From contig NC_031500.1 in the NCBI RefSeq assembly GCF_000237925.1, forward strand, positions 1,488,001 through 1,552,000: a stretch of 64,000 bases of DNA, read 5' to 3'. Positions 42,226 to 55,108 of this stretch are shown piece by piece (position 1 is the first letter of the stretch; each line of letters opens with the position of its first letter). The DNA comes from Schistosoma mansoni. Taxonomy: Eukaryota > Platyhelminthes > Trematoda > Strigeidida > Schistosomatidae. The notes beneath the pieces were generated by a model. That model saw only the letters and a list, made by a program, of their open reading frames with translations. It made no database searches and was not told the DNA's origin. The position numbers were made by a program, and so were the translations under genes.

Positions 42226-44255
42226 ACTTGGTGGAGAAAACTACACAGTGCTTTTGTAAAAGTATAAAAATCATACAACTCGGTGACATTACTAAGACAT
42301 TTTCCTTCAGTTGTCCTTTACATACTTCATGATTCTTCCAATTCTGTTGTTATTCTAATTGTTCTCTGTTTTCTTTCCTATTCTCTTCAATTCAATCTTC
42401 TGCTGGCTGACATTCTACTTCCAATTACTGCTACACACTACTTATATCTGTCAGCATAAACCACATACACCACACTAAGCATATGTTCTGTACCAAAGAA
42501 ATAACAACAACTAGGCATTGAGTTCAAAAATGACAAAGCTGCAAACATCTTAAAAAGAATGATTCCTGTATTTACATCAAGAACTTTCATCTTCAGTTGG
42601 TCAATGTTCAACAACAACAACAACCGAAAACATAATCTCATCAATTGGAACATTTTTTTACTGTATTTAACGATTCATGTATCCTTACAAAGTTAGGTGT
42701 TTTGGTCGTTCGATAAAGTGAAAAACGGATTGCTGGAACAAAACAAGCTCAGTGTTCATAGTCATCTAGAAGGTAAGCATTAAGTTAACAAAGACCATTG
42801 ACTTTCATTTTCAAAGCCTTCCTGAATTCTTCGCAATAACTTCAGGAAGCTCATACCTCAGTTGGGTAGTGAGTTTTTCCAATAATCAATTTCAGTTGTT
42901 GTTTCAAGGCAAGATACTTAACTCTTCTCTGAATGATAGTGTAACATAAACAGGCAATTAAGATGGCAGATGCATAGAGGATTTCAACATAAGGTTTCCA
43001 TCAGTTTATCAGTTTCAAATGATATCTATTCATCACGATTGTTTTGTGTAACAGCTTTACCTAGTCCTCAATGGTATCATATGTATAGAAACAACCAATC
43101 CTTTTAAACAAGTACTTTAGTGAAGCTCATTTGCATTGACCTGTACAGTAGCTGTACAAATCAAGATACTACCCTGTTCATATAAAATTCGACTATTTTT
43201 CGACACATGATCTAAACATGTCGGCTAGTAATGATTGTTACGAACTATGCATATAAACAACATCAGTTTGTCAAAAAAAGTCCATGTTACGTTCTTGATC
43301 TGTGTGGTCACTCGTATATTATTAATATTTAGGAAGAACGGGCTATCTAGATCCAGTTTACAGTCTAAAGGTGATAGGTTACTTAGTACACCCCTGAGAC
43401 GTGCAACGTGTGAGTTCTCGTTGTGTGTGAAATGACTTGTAATTAGAGAGTAGAAAAATGTCCTACTCTTGATATATGATCGAACTGGTTGGCAAGTGAA
43501 GGTAGAGAGAACGATTTTTCTAAATCTTTACTCTGAGATGATGTCCCAAAAAATAACTTCCATTGTCTATCAATGCTTCTACATCAATTCATCCTCATCA
43601 GCTCTTCACCAAATCTATAAGGTTTCTTAGTCATTTCATGTAAGAGTTTAGATTCATTTTCAGTCAGGATATTCTAGAACACTCCTTCAACTGTTAATCG
43701 AATCTCCATAAACATTTCTCAAATACAATAGTGTCATTAAGTTTACCGATTACTCGAACGAAAACTGTAATATCATAGATAAAATCCATTAATAATTTAG
43801 CTACATATCACAGATTCATGTAAATACCAGAAAATATCAAATGCTGAAAAATGATAAGTAATGTATTGCTTACTGAATATTATTAAGTAGTATAATTTTA
43901 TATACAAAAAGTAACCGGATAGGAAAGGAGTGAGCAGATTTCACTGATAGATTTCATTTTTACTTATGAAACAAAAAAGGTAATGCGTTTAACTTTTTTA
44001 TTAAGTAACTAGCTTATGAAGGTACACAACAACTCTGGAATAGAATAACTGATAATGAATACTATAAGAAATTATCATTCAAACAATCCTTACCAAGATT
44101 TTCCTAAACAATACTCTCATCCACAACGGTGCTGTCTACAAATACGACTGAATGATTACTAGAAAATGAATCATAGAATGACTTAAGCGTTTACGGTGCG
44201 CTCTTTAAAACAGAGTGAAGATTTTTGGTGTAGTATTTTCGAAACTAGAACTGAA
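42226..44255. other. 2-kb spacer without recognised content
   Basis: AT-rich, no SINE, LINE, exon or RNA gene identified. This is the longest element-free stretch in the window. Confidence 0.5.
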
Positions 44256-44261
44256 TGAATC

Positions 44262-44805
44262 AATAGATGAAACTTTATTTTATTCATTTAAACACATAAA
44301 TATTGGTACAAAGAGGCACCAGATACATAGGAGCCACATAAATCTCATTTGATTTGTGTGGGGGCTATGATACTGCCCAGGTGCCCAAATTGAAACGATT
44401 GGTTTTCTTAGGGGCACACATCCGGAGCCTTTGACCTAAAGGTCTGATCCACAAGGCAGTGGAGCATCGTGAAGAGATGCAGTTACATGGTAGCCAGTGA
44501 TCGACGATTGATTTATACACCACTTGTTCCCTCAGGATACTGGAACCAGCCCATGTGCACCATTGGTTTGGAAATGTAGTTTTCCAACTACCCTGGGTGA
44601 ACTTTCCCCGTCCACCAACCCGGTTAAAGCGTCGGATATTCGCTTTTCGTCGTCTCAATTTCGTAAACAGCACCTGTAGTGCGAGAAGGCAATGAGTAGG
44701 ACTTCCCTGACAGAGGCTATATACGCGAGGCCATGTGAGAGAGCATTTTTAGAGGGAGAGCAGACTCTCCCCACTCTCGGCCGCACCAGGGCATTTGGGG
44801 GCAGA
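44262..44805 (-). repeat. Approx. 500-bp dispersed retro-repeat with A-rich tail
   Basis: Best copy of the family at 17.6 and 35.3 kb. On the minus strand it ends AATGAATAAAATAAAG. A duplication AGATGAAACTT lies at both ends (44267-44277, about 44804-44814). This marks a polyadenylated transcript reinserted by LINE machinery. No protein is evident. Confidence 0.7.
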
Positions 44806-45077
44806 TGAAACTTATTACATTGTGTTCATCTAATCTAAAAATTTATTCAAAAATGGAATTTTTGCAATTATCTAATGAGTTTTACTACATATTGTAAAAT
44901 TATTCCGAGTTTGAAAAAAATAATCTTCGGACTTTGTCATCTTATCGCAATAACAGAATTATACAGAGACTAGACCCTAAACTATAACAGTCAAAACTCA
45001 AATGAAAAGAGAAGATTTTAAGTTCAGACACTATTCAAAAGTGACAAAATATGCCCTAACTTGATATTGCCCATAAA

Positions 45078-45610
45078 CTAACATATCTCATGTAACATAT
45101 AGTTATCCGAGAATATATCAGACACCTCGATTGCTTCCAAAAAAAGTGGTCTAATTGTCCCGGAGGACATCAAGCTTTTTGAGCAAGTCAACACGTTTCT
45201 GTGTTTTATTCCTATCACTGACATGACGATATGGTATGAGGTTACTCCAAAGTTTTTTTCACTTATATTTTGGGGTAATATAATATTGCAGTGTTTGCCA
45301 AGTTCTGATCCACTGAGTTTCCGTAAGAGAATACGTACTTTACAAGAGTCTACCTGATCTCTGAAATCGACATTAAATATATCTTCGTAACGGCGGAACC
45401 AGATGTCAAATGTTACATTTGATGGTGGGTCATAATTAAACTTAGCAATATTAGTGATGCAGTTATCGAGCATAGATCGAAATACGGAGGATGATGGTGA
45501 TGAGTTCTTAGTGACTTGGGTATTAGATAAAATCCCAACCAGTTTGAACTCTTGTTCCAATCGACATTCAAGCTTATCAGCAAAACTTTTAATCCTATCC
45601 CCGACTCCAA
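45078..45610 (-). mobile_element. Gypsy-type gag fossil
   Basis: The minus-strand text contains VTFDIWFRRYEDIFNVDF and KVRILLRKLSG, the pattern of gag-like proteins of schistosome Gypsy elements. No LTRs or pol were found next to it. It is broken, an isolated fossil of uncertain age. Confidence 0.65.
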
Positions 45611-46048
45611 GTATTGTGTTATGTTATCGGGGTTCAGTACGGCCTACGACTGTGCTCAAAATATCAAACCTTGACAACAACCAATCAGAGTGCGAAGGTA
45701 TTGAGGAAAATTGAATTGGTAGAGTGCAGTTCCAGAAGATATCTAACCCTTCTAATGAAATCTGATTATTCTTGCGAACGCCCTAGCATTTATGACAAAA
45801 GATATTTGATCAAATTTGCATCAGTAAGCAGTTCATTAGTTTAATGGAGGACGTGAAAACCAGGACCTGAGCTTATATGGCACTAGATCGTTAACGGATG
45901 GTGAGATTTTATGAAGTTATGAATATGTGAGAAACGTTACTTTCAGTTAACCGATCTTTCCAGTTTACAGGCAATGGGCTTTTGTTCACACCGTACAAAG
46001 TTTGGTGATAAACGAACAGATCTTCTCCAATGAATCATGATATTATTG

Positions 46049-46315
46049 TTACGATTGAATATTCAAGTCAGAAACTACATCAATATTACGTATGACCGGA
46101 GAAATTTGGCAGTCGGAGCTTAACAACGAATTACAAACGTTAATATTTCCTGTCAGCGTGTTGACAACGAAAGTGAACATCATTGGTCCAATATGCTCAA
46201 AATGAACTCGTAAAACGTGGAAACCACATTCAACTGATTGACCCAAGTGCTTGAATTTAAAATTGGAGGCAGAAAATGTTTCGCCCAATGAGACTGAGTT
46301 CACTTGGCAAGACAT
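46049..46315 (-). pseudogene. Paired open frame of unknown origin (left)
   Basis: An 88-codon open frame whose partner at 60856-61104 in the other arm is about 80% alike in protein (shared GQSVECGFH and HFEHIGPMMFTFVVNTLTGN). No splice sites or family were recognised. It is probably a transposon or pseudogene piece caught in the duplication. Confidence 0.4.
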
Positions 46316-46826
46316 TGTAGAATAGATTTTACATGAGAATACCAGTCAAGCCTCTAGTTCAGGCTGCTTATACTAACAAGAACTGTATTCAAAAATCTGT
46401 TGTTCTGTAAACACAACTTTCTGTTCAATACACTTAAACGTTGTTTAGTAACCATTTTCTCGTCTGCCTCCAATAACATCATTCCTACATTCAGTTATTC
46501 GGCTGTTATAACCAAACTGATTTCGATGTATATGAAGGTGTATGTGTGATGTTTAAATAAATCAATGAATTCTTTGTATTGATGACTGTTGTAACTTTGA
46601 ATTCCCGATACAATACATTCGTTTGTGTTCTTCTAATACTTCTTGATTATATTGCGCTATTCCTGGGATTACTAGTTTATACTACAATTCAAATACTTCT
46701 GGTTATCATAGTATGATGAAAAAATACTGAAGAAATTGAAAATTATAGTATATTTTAGAGACTACGTTTTCCATCAAAATTAACATAGTTGTCAATAACA
46801 AGATGGAATTCAAAACTTGACGACAA

Positions 46827-46832
46827 TTTATT
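46827..46832 (-). promoter_or_regulatory. Polyadenylation signal of left paralogue
   Basis: AATAAA on the minus strand 52 bases past the stop, mirroring 60202-60207. Confidence 0.5.
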
Positions 46833-46884
46833 ACATAGCTTATAATAGCGCCAATGCTCAATACAATCAGTGTTTCCTTCAATG

Positions 46885-47331
46885 TTATAGAATTCCTGGA
46901 TGCATTCTGGCAACTTCCTCAATCGATCCACATTTCTTCATCAATTCCCTTAGCTTTTGCAAGTCAGACTGATGATTAGCGACGGGGAATGTTATGTTAG
47001 CTGGCATATCTACATTCAAGAATCTACACAATGGTTCCCAACCATCTGCAACTTGATATACCAGAAGACGTTCAGATGGTATATTTTCCTGAAAAGTCTT
47101 CATATGTTTTTCGTAACATTCAAGTAACATTGCATCATCATCGAAATCAAGATCATCTTTCCGAAATGCTAGTTTCATTGAGTCCGTAAGAAGTCCGTCC
47201 AATTGAACGGGGATTCCTGCACGTCGTTTCGCTTCATACATTTGTTTTGTACGTGGATCATCTGATTTTGGCATGAAAACTTCTCGGAAACTAGTCAACC
47301 AATCGTTTTTATCGCGCACTGTTAGTACAAC
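46885..47331 (-). CDS. Sulfotransferase paralogue, left copy, exon 2
   Basis: The 148 codons plus stop follow an acceptor (ATACAG) in phase 0, identical in protein to exon 2 of the right copy (59703-60149). It aligns without gaps to SULT-OR residues 110-257 (VRDKNDWLTSF, FRKDDLDFDDD, DGWEPLCRFLNV). Exon 1 is not seen. The place where it should lie falls in the 200-N gap at 47744-47943, which stands for about 1.1 kb of the other arm (58196-59295). The gene is probably complete in the animal. Function: PAPS-dependent sulfotransferase fold, substrate unknown. Confidence 0.85.
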   Translation of the reverse strand, partial: VVLTVRDKNDWLTSFREVFMPKSDDPRTKQMYEAKRRAGIPVQLDGLLTDSMKLAFRKDDLDFDDDAMLLECYEKHMKTFQENIPSERLLVYQVADGWEPLCRFLNVDMPANITFPVANHQSDLQKLRELMKKCGSIEEVARMHPGIL

Positions 47332-48954
47332 CTGTATAAAACGAAATCTATGGTATATTAGGCTATTATCGATATAGAAGAAAAAAAATAAAGAATCAAG
47401 TATGAATGTGCTATCGATTAACTATTCGATTCAACTTCAATCTCAAATTTAGATGTTACAGGGTCCATACATATTTCCTTTCAGCAGCCAAGTTAAACTA
47501 TTCACCACAGTTTTATAAAGTATGGACATTCCCGAATTTTACAATGCTTATGTATTAGAAATAGAGTGGAGTAAATGCAGTGTCAATGACCCGTATTTAT
47601 ATCATTCACGATATTGAACTTTTCCGATATCGGGTAGGTTATCGAACATCGTCCAAGTGGAGACTGACTATCGTAGTTTAATCAGCCACGCACAATCAAC
47701 CGATGTGTCCACTGCTACATCTAACGTTCGACTCTTATATCTCNNNNNNNNNNNNNNNNNNNNNNNNNNNNNNNNNNNNNNNNNNNNNNNNNNNNNNNNN
47801 NNNNNNNNNNNNNNNNNNNNNNNNNNNNNNNNNNNNNNNNNNNNNNNNNNNNNNNNNNNNNNNNNNNNNNNNNNNNNNNNNNNNNNNNNNNNNNNNNNNN
47901 NNNNNNNNNNNNNNNNNNNNNNNNNNNNNNNNNNNNNNNNNNNTAACATGGGAACAAGACAAGTTAAGAACGTTCATTATCTCTGGGATGTCTTTCAGCT
48001 CATTACATTGAAAACAAATATCTGACTACAAAATCGCTTGTTAACATATATATATATATATATATGAAGAATAACGGTCAAACTAGACTAATTTGTAATA
48101 AATTAATGAGCACAACTGTAGAACGCGAATCAAATCAAGGTAACTCGAAAGTTAGAATAAACTATTTTTCAACAAACTGAGATAATTCGAATATTTCCAT
48201 CTTTAAAACTTGAACATTTTAAGGTATTTGACCCAGACAGTAAGAATTACAAGATGACGGTACAAATAGACAACAAAAAATTATTAAAATGTTTCAAAGA
48301 AAAATCAATACGCAGCTCCATTCTAATACACACTTGATCAACACTAGCCATACACTGAGTGGAAACAACGTATTCCCAATTATCCAAATAAATATTCACA
48401 GTTTCTCAATAGGGTTCATTTCCTACTCTCAGGTATTTGTGTTTGCAACCTTTATACATTGTATTCAAATTGGTTCATGATATCTCGATTATTTCGTTGG
48501 TTAGGACGGAAGTGACCGACGACAAGACAAACCATTTCTATCATTCATTCAATTATTTTCCTTCATTGAAAATGATCTATATTCTTGAACTGACTAGACA
48601 TACACTTCAGATAAAAGATAATTTCACACAATGGTCATTTTTACTGAGTCGGTTTATTCTACCATTGATCTATATCGTTCATTGGAATGTTTGTAAATCT
48701 TATCAAGTCAATCTTAATTTTTCTTATAATTATGTATAGTCGTTATCTAATATGTGTCAAAATATAGAATAATTACGATTTTTGCTGATAAAAATCATTC
48801 CTGAAATTCTTTTGTCATTGTTATCAATAATCCACTAAGATAGTCTTGTTTTGTCTTACGACTTTCATTCATTCATTTATATATCAACATCATATAATTA
48901 AGTAGGCTTTGATGTTGATCTAACTGAGAAAAGTAATATTTGACTAGATGTGGT

Positions 48955-49390
48955 ATTTCATTAGTTGAATTCGTGAGTTAATCCAAGCTGGACCGCCATT
49001 GGAAACTTGAGAACATTGAAGGGCCGCATCGTCGAAGTATGGGATTGTGTTGTTTTTGTATGAACTAATGATACCTTTGTGCTTGATGGCTGCCTGATTT
49101 TAATTCCCAATACAATACGTTCATTCTTGCTCATCTAACACTTCTTGGTTAAATTGGGTTATTTCTGGGATTCCTAGTTTGTACTATAATTCAAATACTC
49201 ATGATCATCACAGATTCATCAGCGGCGTGTGGCTCAAACCCAAGACCTCCGGTCTCTCACGCTAAAGCTGGACCCCTGAACCACTGAGCCGGCATTCACC
49301 AGTGTTAATGTTCGACTTCGATCGACCCATGCGTCCGAGACCGTCCTTCACATACTTGAAACGATCATCTAGCGCTTCCAGACTTTCATT
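48955..49390 (-). repeat. Old beta-like SINE and 140-bp satellite repeat
   Basis: Diverged antisense beta SINE text (TAGTTGAATTCGTGAGTTAA) is followed by a 140-bp repeat (ATTCCCAATACAATACGTTC ... CAAATACTCATGATCATCAC, also at 46600-46715). A second tRNA-like head follows (antisense GGCTCAGTGGTTCAGGGGTC). The mirror copy is at 55890-56325. Confidence 0.6.
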
Positions 49391-49394
49391 GTTG

Positions 49395-50170
49395 ACAACT
49401 CTCAGCCACCACTTTCTGTTTCTTCTGGTGGTCAATTGGATTGTGAAGACCTGCATATTTGAGAGAGGGCACAAACATAGTGGACAGCTTGGGAGTGGCT
49501 GGACGATTCGAACTACGCGTATGACCAACATCTTCTATCCCATACACAGTGACAAATGCAGATGAAGATAGCCAGTGTATCAGAAGCCTCTTTAGCAATT
49601 AGCCTCAACATGCATATATGGAAAACCAAAATCCTGAGATATAACAGACAGCATCAACTCGAGCAAATCTGGTGAAGAAGCTGTGAACGGGTTGGAAAGT
49701 CCTAAGTAACTGAACAGGATCATCGATAAGCAAGGAGCATCTGATGCAGACGTCAGGGCACGGACTAGCGAATCAAGGACAGCATCCTGACATTCGAAGG
49801 ACATATGTGACTCAAGTCAACTGTCGGCCAACATCAAAGTCAAAATCCTCACCACGGACATCGAAATGGTTGTAAATTACAGAGTCGAAACTTGTAGAAC
49901 CACTTCAACCATCATCAAAATGGCACACGCATTTATAAACAGTTGTCTACTCAAAACACTACAGGAAATTGAGGAAACACTCTGGAGGTCGATAGAACAT
50001 ACATAGCGGGGATCAAACTGCACCATGAGGTAATCCCCAGCTCTCAATCCTGAAGCCGGAAGAAACAGAGGAAGACCCGAGGATACATTGCGTCGGGAAC
50101 CGCAGGTAGACATCAGAAATGTTGATAACAGCCGGAAACAACTGGAGAGGAGAGTCCAGTTTACGGTTGA
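49395..50170 (+). mobile_element. RTE LINE remnant in left arm
   Basis: Decayed RTE text beginning FLFLLVVNWIVKT (RT region) and running to C-terminal parts near 50150. Its mirror image at 55109-55884 is nearly identical, so it was present before the last homogenisation of the arms. Confidence 0.7.
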
Positions 50171-51062
50171 TTGTTGAATCTTGATCGGCAGCTTAATCTT
50201 ATTCACGAGTGTCAATTTTGGTAAATACCATTCACGATAAGTTTAATGCATACACTTTTGTGTGTTACCTCTGTTGGATAATTCAGGTTAAACTCCCCGA
50301 AATATTATGTTTCATTATATTTAATCCTATAGTCAATAAGTATTTGATTCATTCTCACAGTTTATATTGGAGTAATCATTCATATGGTTTGACGGAATAA
50401 ATGTTTTGTTCAGAATACATTTCTTAAACATTGTTTGATCAACCTCAGTCTAGTATATTATCTATCGGGTGTGTTGAGCTTCAGACATCGTTTTCCCTCG
50501 ATACGTTAAGGAAGGATACAAACATTGCACATATTATTTTGTTTCCCACGTTTCGTAGATTTTTTTTCAGTGTGCCCGGCAATTCGGTCGACATTAGTGT
50601 TTAGCTGATCTCGTTTTATGTCTTTCTCTATATATCGCTCACACACACTGGCAACACCCGAGAGAGAACATAGTAGGGAAATGTGCGAGTAAGTGCTTTG
50701 TGATATTCTATGTATTTATATGAATCTATTACATTTTAATGATTTATTTATGTACTCGAGTTCCCTTAACCTTAGCTTGTGCATTCTCTGAATACTTTGT
50801 TATTGACGCATGTTCCAGATTACAACAGCAAGGGAAAGAAAATCAGTAACAATTTTGTCATATCGATTCACGGTGATTTTTACATGGTGAAACTTAACGT
50901 ACTTTCGTGAATTCTATTTATGTAAGGGTATTTAGTTAATTTATTCCCAACGTATCCCCCTTGGAAGGCTCTAATAGTCACAATGAACTAAGCAAATGAT
51001 GATAAGCTCGGTGATCGACCAAGACAAACTAATTCGAAGCGAAAATTCTCCCGAATCATTGA

Positions 51063-51334
51063 ATATGCCAAAGAAATGATACGTATTGGAGATGGTGGGT
51101 TAGCCAACTCGCTTTCAGCAAGCGCTAATCAATATTTTCGGTCAGACAAGAACAAGTTACAGACATGTGGTGAATAGGATAATAAGTGTACACAAACATG
51201 CGCTCATTTAAAAAAACACTCAGGGTTAACAATTAAATAATTAACAAGGTTGAGACGTGACTCATAATGCGTAGGTATATTGGCTTGTCCAGAAGCTAGA
51301 ATAAAGTATGTGGGTTTAACATATCAACAGACAC
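51063..51334 (+). mobile_element. LTR fragment, Gypsy-type fossil
   Basis: 3' part of the LTR family seen at 4370 and 20135 (GGAGATGGTGGGTTAGCCAA to CAGACACTACA). It faces a reversed partner at 52690-52945. Broken and old. Confidence 0.7.
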
Positions 51335-52689
51335 TACACCCTGTTGAAGACTTTTCCTGGTATGGAGAGAAAAGTGATTACCTATGCTCACGGATTCTCA
51401 GTCTAAGCAGTCGAGCGAACCCTCTGCACGCTGATAATGGCATGGTCACTATTCAAAAACGCTAGCAATGGTTAGCAACTCTATCATAGACATAAGTTTG
51501 GAGCCATACTTCTGATATTAGGAACTTATGTTCCCGATACAACTATTGTTCTTTCATCTCATTGGCAGTCGTTGTTCCCTACTTTTTCAATGACAACCTA
51601 ATCCGAACTTCCACAATTTTTGTTTCAGGATGATCCCTACTATAATGTCTATACACAAGTCAAGTATTCAACACCGTGCCACCAGTCAATTAGAAATGAT
51701 TATGTTCATATTATCTGTTCATTCACATGTATAACTGAATACTGTATCACCTATTATCCATTAACACTTTTCAATTACCGTAATTATTATTCTACTCCCA
51801 TGGCACTTTCTACAAGAACATAGAGTTTAGAGGTGATCTCTCAAAGATACAATCTTGTTCGTTGCGTCCAAGTTAGTCGCACTTGCTGTCATCGATAATT
51901 ATATGTATTGGTATTTTTAGCGTGCCTTAGTACGGTTTCGTAACAAATGACGTTGAGTACATTTCCTCCCAACTACACAAACCACGCTAGACGTCATGAC
52001 CAACAAAGACCACGACTCCGCATATCTCGTCTCAGTAGTCACTATTCCGTTCCTCTGGTTATTCTACTAATACATATTTAATGATAACTCAACGCAAACA
52101 ACAACGTACACTGACATCGCATTTTATTATCATTATCAATAGCAGTACAGTAAAGAATATCACCTGCTGATGCAGTTATCATTATACGGCTGGATTATTT
52201 TTTATCCCACATAAACTCTATCTATGTAAATCGAAATCCACTCATCGCTAATCAACGCTATTTTACTGTTCTTTATCCTCGAATTCAATCGGCATCAAAG
52301 ATCAACTTCTTTTATATTCTATTCCACTTATTTCCTCGATCTATTCCACTGTCATACTCATAACAATTTATTACTCTATTTTCACGATATTCCGAATCGC
52401 AGATACGAGCATGCTATTTTATCATCCAAACAGTCATGATAGAAATGCATGTTAAATTTTTTGTACGCCTGCTAACTTAGTCATAACCACATGCTAACAT
52501 TTCCATTTTTTCCCGCATCTTGACGATATTCATGTACATTTGTACATAACTATGACAATTTTGGTTCATACACTCACCTCTCATATGACTCTGTAATTTA
52601 TCCGGTATAGTACAATTTTTTCTCTACCTATTACTAACATTATCCGCATACCACTTCAGTGTTATTTTCAAAAACAGACAAGGGAATTA
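51335..52689. other. Palindrome spacer, nothing recognised
   Basis: 1.36 kb of single-copy-looking sequence between the two opposed LTR fragments. No gene or element seen. Confidence 0.5.
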
Positions 52690-52945
52690 TGTAGTATCGG
52701 TTTACATATTGAGCTCATGTGCTTTATTCTAACTTCTGGACAAGCCAATATACCTACGCATTATGAGTCACGTCTCAACCTTATTAATTATTCAATTGTT
52801 AACCCTGAGTGTTTTTTTAAATGAGCGCATGTTTGTGTACACTTATTATCCTATTCACCACATGTCTGTAACTTGTTCTTGTCTGACCGAAAATATTGAT
52901 TAGCGCTTGCTGAAAGCGAGTTGACTTACCCGCCATCTTCATTGC
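52690..52945 (-). mobile_element. LTR fragment, Gypsy-type fossil, reversed
   Basis: Reverse-oriented partner of 51063-51334 (starts TGTAGTATCGGT). Once the RTE insertion at 53.2-54.4 kb is discounted, the two are nearly symmetrical about the palindrome centre. Confidence 0.7.
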
Positions 52946-53209
52946 TTGTTGTTTTCGCTTTGCTCTCTTCTATTCGCTTTATCCCTCTGATTTCCTGTCC
53001 CGATCGATGAACTTACAAATTATATGTATTCTAGTTACATTCTCGTGTTTGACTTATTTAACTCCCTTATTCATCAACACGGATTAGGTCATTTATTCTA
53101 TACGAGGATGGTCAGAATGCATATTTTGGCAACAATCATTCATACGATCTAATTGGGGTCAGATCATGTCCCCACAAAAATGGTGAGCTACATTCGGAAC
53201 ACGCACCAT

Positions 53210-54390
53210 TTCTTTACTACAGAGGTGTTGTCAAACAGAGTGAAGGTTTCCGTAGACGCTCAAATTTGAGACCAGCAGGCTGGATTCTGTAAGGATCGAC
53301 CGTGTACTGACCAAATCGCAACTCTACGGATCATTGTGAAACAATCAATTGAATGGAATTCATCACTCTACATCAACTTCACTGACCACGAGAAAGCATC
53401 TGATTGCGTAGACAGCGCAACACTATGGAGGCTTTTTCGAAACTACGGCGTACCTTAGAAGATAGTCAATATCATACGGAATTCCTATGATAGAAATTGT
53501 ACATGGAGGACAGTTGATAGACCTGTTTACAGTAGAGACCTGTGTCAGGCACGTTTGCTTACTGTCACTCCTTCTCTTTCTCCTGGTGATCGACTGGATC
53601 ATGAAGACGTCAACATCTAGGGGGGGGCACGTGATACAGTGAACAGCTAGGATGCAGCTGAACGATCTAGACTTAGCAGATGATCTGGATCTTCTACCAC
53701 TTACGCGGAAGCAAATTCAGGAGGAGACAACCAGTGTAGCAGCAGCCTCAGCAGCAGTGAGCCTCAATATACACAAAGAAAAAAACAAGATTCTCCGATG
53801 CAATACAACAAGCATCAATTGAATCGCGCATGACGGAGAAGCTTTTGAGTATGTAAAACCCTTTACATATCTGGGCAGCATCGTTGATGAACACGGTGGA
53901 TCTGATGCAGATTGAGGGCGCGGATCGGCAAAGCAAGAGCAGCATATTTACAATTGAAGAACATCTGGAAATCAAAACCATTGTTCTACTGTATGGGGCG
54001 GAAACTTGTAGAAGTGCGGAAGCCATCATCCAGAAGTTATAAGTGTTTGTTAACAGTTATCTACTCAAAATACTTCGGATCAGTTGGTCAGACACTATCA
54101 ACACCATTCTATTGTGGGAGAGAACAGGTGGAGGAAAAAGTCAGGAAAAAGCGCTGGAAGTGGATATGAAACACATTGAGGAAGGCACCAAACCACGTCA
54201 TAAGGCAAGCCCTCACATGTAATCCTGAAGACCAAAGGAAAGAAGGAAGAAGAATGAACGCATTATTCCGAGAAATGGAGACAGATATGATAAGAATGAA
54301 CAATAACTGGATAGGAATAGTAAGGAAGGCTCAGGACAGAATGGAATAGAGAATGCTGGTAGGCAACTTATGTTTCATTGGGGGTAAATA
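53210..54390 (+). mobile_element. RTE-type LINE (family A), decayed
   Basis: Long but frame-broken copy: DQQAGFCKDRPCTDQIATLR near 53270, SIEWNSSLYINF near 53345, KIVNIIRNSYD near 53460, [17 protein letters not shown] near 53920 and RKKRWKW near 54150. It ends GGGGGTAAATAAGTA. It has no counterpart in the left arm, so it inserted into the right side after the duplication. Confidence 0.8.
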
Positions 54391-55108
54391 AGTATCTTTT
54401 GAATCACCAAGGCAGTGACATATCAAGGCTCTTACGTTTCCTAAATGATGTTTTGCATATTCAATGATTCAAGAGGTTTTTCGCTTTGAATTAGTTTGTC
54501 TTGGTCGACCACCGAGATTCTCATCATTGGCTTAGTTCATTGTGACTGGTAGAGCCTTCCATGTATCAAACTTTGGCTCAAAGCACTTACTCGCACATTT
54601 CCCTACTATGTTCTCTCTCGGGTGTTGCCAGTGTGTGTGAGCGATATATAGAGAAAGACATAAAACGAGATCAGCTAAACACTAATGTCGACCGAATTGC
54701 CGGGCACACTGAAAAAAAATCTACGAAACGTGGGAAACAAAATAATATGTGCAATGTTTGTATCCTTCCTTAACGTATCGAGGGAAAACGATGTCTGAAG
54801 CTCAACACACCCGATAGATAATATACTAGACTGAGGTTGATCAAACAATGTTTAAGAAATGTATTCTGAACAAAACATTTATTCCGTCAAACCATATGAA
54901 TGATTACTCCAATATAAACTGTGAGAATGAATCAAATACTTATTGACTATAGGATTAAATATAATGAAACATAATATTTCGGGGAGTTTAACCTGAATTA
55001 TCCAACAGAGGTAACACACAAAAGTGTATGCATTAAACTTATCGTGAATGGTATTTACCAAAATTGACACTCGTGAATAAGATTAAGCTGCCGATCAAGA
55101 TTCAACAA

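Larger units (their letters stand above)
45935..51075. repeat. Left arm of the sulfotransferase inverted duplication
   Basis: Matches 54440-61231 in reverse complement. Blocks: 45935-46330 about 85% identical; 46720-48060 no differences seen except at the gap and its rim; 48070-48560 about 80% with indels; 48570-50700 only a few differences (for example in the codon pairs Y/C near 49350 and P/T near 50023); 50968-51075 about 85%. The left arm has its own insertions: about 160 bp at 46555-46715 and about 240 bp at 50705-50965. Figures are by-eye estimates. Confidence 0.85.

Noticed and set aside
47657-48025. Open frames across 47.66-48.02 kb
   Set aside because: They consist mostly of N; only the paralogue intron and flank are real there.
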